Shown here: one piece after another, positions 13,893 through 16,334 of the stretch
Layout of the letters: each line of letters starts with the position of its first letter
Position numbering within the stretch: position 1 is the first letter of the stretch
Origin: an uncultured Eubacterium sp.
GTDB lineage: Bacteria; Bacillota; Clostridia; Lachnospirales; Lachnospiraceae
DNA length: 16,334 nt
Assembly: GCA_900550135.1 (NCBI GenBank)
Contig: URQO01000042.1
Coordinates: 1 to 16,334, forward strand
Reading direction: 5' to 3'
Position numbers and translations under genes: made by a program
The notes under the pieces: generated by a model
What the model saw: only the letters and a program-made list of their open reading frames with translations
Told to the model about the DNA's origin: nothing
Databases searched by the model: none

Positions 13893-15334
13893 TTACATTA
13901 TTATTAGTGGAAGATGAAAAACTTATCAGGCAGGGTATCCGCTCGATGATTGAGCGATCAGGAGTTTTAATTGACGAAATTATTGAATGTAATAACGGTG
14001 AAAGTGCTTTAGAAATAATAAAGGACAGACATATTGATATTTTGTTTACAGACATTCGTATGCCAAAAATGAATGGAATAACTTTGGTAAGTGAAATACA
14101 AAAACTTGATAAAACACCGCTTATTGCAGCTATTAGCGGATTTGATGATTTTGAATATGCCGTTGAAATGCTGAGAAATGGTGTTAGGGAATATATTTTA
14201 AAACCTGTAGACAGAAATAAAATAACAGAAACTTTGGAAAAATTTGTTGATGAAATTGAACAGCAGGAAATTAAAGATTATCAGAATAAAAAAACAGCAA
14301 TTCAACAGTTACAGTTTATGCTGTTTTATGATCATATAACAGATGTTGAAATAGAAAATATATGTTTAAATGTAAGTAAATATATTTCTTTTGAAGAATT
14401 TTTGGTTATATGTTTTGCAAAAAAGGATGAAGATGTTGATCTTGTTGTTCCCGGAAAAAGTTTTTATATAAAAGGTCAGGAATATCTGGATATTTTGATA
14501 TGTAAACCGGATTATAAAGACGTAATACTTAAAAGACTTGCAGATCATAATATTGGCATAAGCAATGTTTATTATAATTTTATGGATATAAAGCAGGCAT
14601 TTTGTGAAGCTGCTGAAATGCGTCGTACTGCTTTCGAACTATGTGAACCTGTTGTAGATGCAACTAAATTTACATTACCCAAATCAGAATACGAATATGG
14701 TGTTAAACTTATGATGCAGACAGCAAACCTTATTTGCTCAAACAAATTGGAAGAAGCATTGGCCCAACTTGAAATTTTTGTGGAAGGTGTAAAAGAAAGG
14801 AAATATCATATAAATGAGTTTCAGGAGCAGATGAAAATTATAATCCAGACAACAATGAAAGTTTATGAGAAGTCCCTTAAAAATAAAGAATATGAAATTA
14901 TGGAACTTTTAAATATGTTCAGTTATCAAACTATAGACGAATATATGGAAGTAGTCAGAGCATGGATAAAAAGATTTGATGAATTGGTTAGTGATAATAT
15001 TGATGAACATAAAACAACATTAAAGATGCAAAAGGCTATTTCTTTTATACGGGAAAATTATAATACAGATTTAAATATGGCTGTTGTATCAAATTATATT
15101 TCAATGAATTATTCATTGTTTTCGTTTACATTTAAACAATATACAGGTACAAATTTTGTAAATTATCTTAAGGATGTCAGAGTCGGACAGGCAAAGAAAC
15201 TGTTAACCGAAACAGATATGAAAATAAATGAAATTTCAAAGGCGGTAGGTTATGATCATGAAAAACACTTTATGAAAATATTTAAAAGCATTACAGGTCT
15301 TACACCTTCCCAGTATAGAAATAATTTAAGTTAA
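13889..15334 (+). CDS. YesN-like response regulator, receiver plus AraC-type DNA-binding domain
   Basis: This 481-residue transcription regulator begins with a receiver domain (1-120) having the acidic pair E8-D9, phospho-acceptor D55 (ILFTDIRMP), S83 and K105 (YILKPVD). A helical middle region of about 250 residues without recognised motifs follows. The C-terminal AraC/XylS domain (about 380-481) has two helix-turn-helix units, AVVSNYISMNYSLFSFTFKQ and the signature EISKAVGYDHEKHFMKIFK, ending in GLTPSQYR. It is the partner of the kinase upstream; the ATG lies in the kinase stop (ATGA) with AAGGAG at 13876-13881. YesN-type regulators usually activate carbohydrate uptake and degradation genes. 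The targets are not in this window unless it controls its own cluster. Confidence 0.94.
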   Translation: MITLLLVEDEKLIRQGIRSMIERSGVLIDEIIECNNGESALEIIKDRHIDILFTDIRMPKMNGITLVSEIQKLDKTPLIAAISGFDDFEYAVEMLRNGVREYILKPVDRNKITETLEKFVDEIEQQEIKDYQNKKTAIQQLQFMLFYDHITDVEIENICLNVSKYISFEEFLVICFAKKDEDVDLVVPGKSFYIKGQEYLDILICKPDYKDVILKRLADHNIGISNVYYNFMDIKQAFCEAAEMRRTAFELCEPVVDATKFTLPKSEYEYGVKLMMQTANLICSNKLEEALAQLEIFVEGVKERKYHINEFQEQMKIIIQTTMKVYEKSLKNKEYEIMELLNMFSYQTIDEYMEVVRAWIKRFDELVSDNIDEHKTTLKMQKAISFIRENYNTDLNMAVVSNYISMNYSLFSFTFKQYTGTNFVNYLKDVRVGQAKKLLTETDMKINEISKAVGYDHEKHFMKIFKSITGLTPSQYRNNLS

Positions 15335-15353
15335 GTAAAGGCTTCTTAAAATT

Positions 15354-15363
15354 GTTACGTAAA
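15354..15363. repeat. GTTACGTAAA element shared with the 6657-6666 region
   Basis: The ten bases GTTACGTAAA, containing the palindrome TTACGTAA, occur in the gap before the SanA-like gene and again at 6657-6666 before the radical SAM operon. Both copies are intergenic. A related GTTAC-G-GTAAC lies before hisZ (616-626). This may be a shared regulator site or chance in AT-rich DNA. Confidence 0.3.
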
Positions 15364-15419
15364 GAAAGATGTATTTTTGCAAAATCAAAATGATAGAAAC
15401 ATAGCAAAAGGGAGTACAA

Positions 15420-16118
15420 ATGAAAAGTAAGAAAAAAGGTAAGAAAAGAATGATTTTAAAAATTTTAATTACAGTCGTAATATTTGTTGTAATATGTATA
15501 TTAAGTGTGCTTTTTATTAATTTATATATTACAGGAAAAGAATCGAAAAAGATATTGTCGGTGAAGGAGGCTTCTGACAAAAAAGCTGACTGTATTATTG
15601 TTCTTGGAGCAGGAATTAGAAAAGATAACACTCCAACTTGGATGCTTGAGGATAGAATAATCATAGGTGATAAACTTTATAAAAATGGAGCTGCCCCTAA
15701 AATAGTTATGTCAGGGGACCATGGTACAAAGGACCATGATGAGGTTAATGTTATGAAGGAATACTCCATAAATGAAGGAATACCATCAGAAGATATCTTT
15801 ATGGATCATGCCGGTTTTGAAACATATGATTCTATTTACCGAGCAAAAGAAATATTTGGTGCAAAAAAAGTAATTATTGTAACACAGAAATATCACTTAT
15901 ATAGAGCACTTTATATAGCTGATAAACTTGGACTTGATGCTTACGGTGTAGATTCAGAGTTAAGATATTATAGCAAAAAGATGACCTATTGGAAGTTTAG
16001 GGAATATATTGCCAGGGTAAAATCTTTTGCCAAATGTATTTTCAAACCAGAGCCTAAATATTTAGGAGAAAAAATTGGTTTGTCAGGAAGCGGTGACGTT
16101 ACAAATGACAAAAAATAA
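15420..16118 (+). CDS. SanA/YdcF-like DUF218 membrane-anchored protein
   Basis: This 232-residue protein has a lysine-rich start, one transmembrane helix (about 11-36) and an outward-facing DUF218 domain. Motifs are VLGAGIRKDNTP (61-72), IVMSGDHG (95-102), DEVNVMKEY (107-115), DHAGFETYDSIYRAKEIF (129-146) and TQKYHLYRAL (155-164). The DHAGFxTYDxxYRAKEVF-like stretch is characteristic of SanA, which affects envelope permeability to vancomycin in E. coli; the biochemical activity is not settled. A ribosome site AGGGAG precedes the ATG. It starts 85 bases after the response regulator, in a gap with no clear terminator or promoter, so cotranscription with the sensing cluster is possible but unproven. 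The last 15 residues are polar and low in complexity. Confidence 0.85.
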   Translation: MKSKKKGKKRMILKILITVVIFVVICILSVLFINLYITGKESKKILSVKEASDKKADCIIVLGAGIRKDNTPTWMLEDRIIIGDKLYKNGAAPKIVMSGDHGTKDHDEVNVMKEYSINEGIPSEDIFMDHAGFETYDSIYRAKEIFGAKKVIIVTQKYHLYRALYIADKLGLDAYGVDSELRYYSKKMTYWKFREYIARVKSFAKCIFKPEPKYLGEKIGLSGSGDVTNDKK

Positions 16119-16238
16119 ATTGAATGACAAATAGTCTCCAAAATCCCCAAAAGGGTAAAATACTAAATTAAAAAGAATAATTCAGATAATAAAAATAAAC
16201 AAAACTGAGCAAGAGTATTATGAAAGAGAATTAGAAAA

Positions 16239-16334
16239 ATGGATAAAAAATCAATTAATGAATTAAGACGAAGATTAAAAAAAGACAGTTGTACCTTTAC
16301 AAAGGTAACTGGTTGTTACATAGATGATCAAAAA
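16239..16334 (+). CDS. DUF4317 family protein, 3'-partial (first 32 codons)
   Basis: The frame from ATG 16239 stays open to the end of the window and reads MDKKSINELRRRLKKD then SCTFTKVTGCYIDDQK. This matches the N-terminal pattern I recall for DUF4317 proteins: a short charged helix, then CTFTRxxGCYV and a polar turn. DUF4317 is a family of unknown function common in gut Clostridia, usually several hundred residues long, so most of the gene lies beyond the contig end. The ribosome site is weak (GAAAGAGAA near 16222-16230). The 120-base gap before it shows no clear terminator; TATTAT at 16216-16221 could be a -10 element. The call rests on only 32 residues. Confidence 0.72.
   Translation, partial: MDKKSINELRRRLKKDSCTFTKVTGCYIDDQK

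Noticed and set aside
15335..15419. TTTTGCAAAA palindrome at 15375-15384 as an operator
   Set aside because: A ten-base A/T-rich palindrome is expected often in this base composition and it does not sit on a recognisable promoter.
16119..16238. CCCC-AAAA-GGG near 16150 as a terminator after the SanA-like gene
   Set aside because: Only a three-base G-C stem can form and no T-run follows.
16304..16318. GTAAC-N5-GTTAC inverted repeat resembling the hisZ palindrome
   Set aside because: It lies within the conserved coding start of the DUF4317 gene, and its bases are explained by the encoded residues.

Overview
The window is one end-to-end contig fragment from a strongly AT-rich, low-GC Gram-positive anaerobe of the class Clostridia. 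Protein resemblance and gene content point most to Lachnospiraceae or close relatives: HisZ with short-form HisG, an HisIE carrying a HisF-like N-terminal extension, the radical SAM / DUF2344 / RNase G trio, a LplA-type lipoprotein beside YesM/YesN-type regulators, and the start of a DUF4317 protein. This assignment is an inference from family memory; no search was run. The first 50 bases are not biological: they are the end of the Illumina P5 universal adapter, so the genome begins at base 51, inside recU.

Layout. (a) 52-594: 5'-truncated recU, a Holliday junction resolvase. (b) 665-5736: a histidine biosynthesis operon, hisZ-hisG-hisD-hisB-hisIE, on the plus strand. It has a candidate promoter and palindromic operator before hisZ, a second candidate promoter with a dyad before hisD, and a strong intrinsic terminator at 5793-5836. 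The last protein is unusual because about 200 residues of degenerate HisF-like barrel precede the two catalytic HisI and HisE domains. hisC, hisH, hisA, hisF and a dedicated histidinol phosphatase are not in the window. (c) 5873-6544, minus strand: a PHP-family metallophosphoesterase convergent with the operon and sharing its terminator. It is a possible but unproven source of the missing phosphatase. (d) 6545-6882: a 338-base divergent regulatory region with phased A-tracts, dyads and candidate promoters. (e) 6883-10511: three overlapping genes, a TIGR03960-type radical SAM protein, its DUF2344 partner and an RNase E/G-family protein. The second and third start at TTG codons behind perfect AGGAGG sites. 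(f) 10543-15334: a lipoprotein solute-binding protein, a YesM-like sensor kinase and a YesN-like AraC-type response regulator, translationally coupled (1-nt and 4-nt overlaps) but with no ABC permease genes. This looks like a ligand-sensing three-component unit. (g) 15420-16118: a SanA/YdcF-like (DUF218) membrane-anchored protein. (h) 16239-end: the first 32 codons of a DUF4317 protein, cut by the contig end.

How the parts work together. HisZ and HisG form the ATP phosphoribosyltransferase that starts histidine synthesis; HisIE, HisB and HisD do steps 2-3, 7 and the last two oxidations. The radical SAM pair and the RNase form a co-translated unit of unknown substrate, plausibly acting on RNA. 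In region (f) the lipoprotein probably binds a sugar or oligosaccharide outside the membrane, the kinase senses it, and the regulator switches on transport or catabolic genes elsewhere. No tRNA, rRNA, CRISPR array, insertion sequence or prophage gene was seen.
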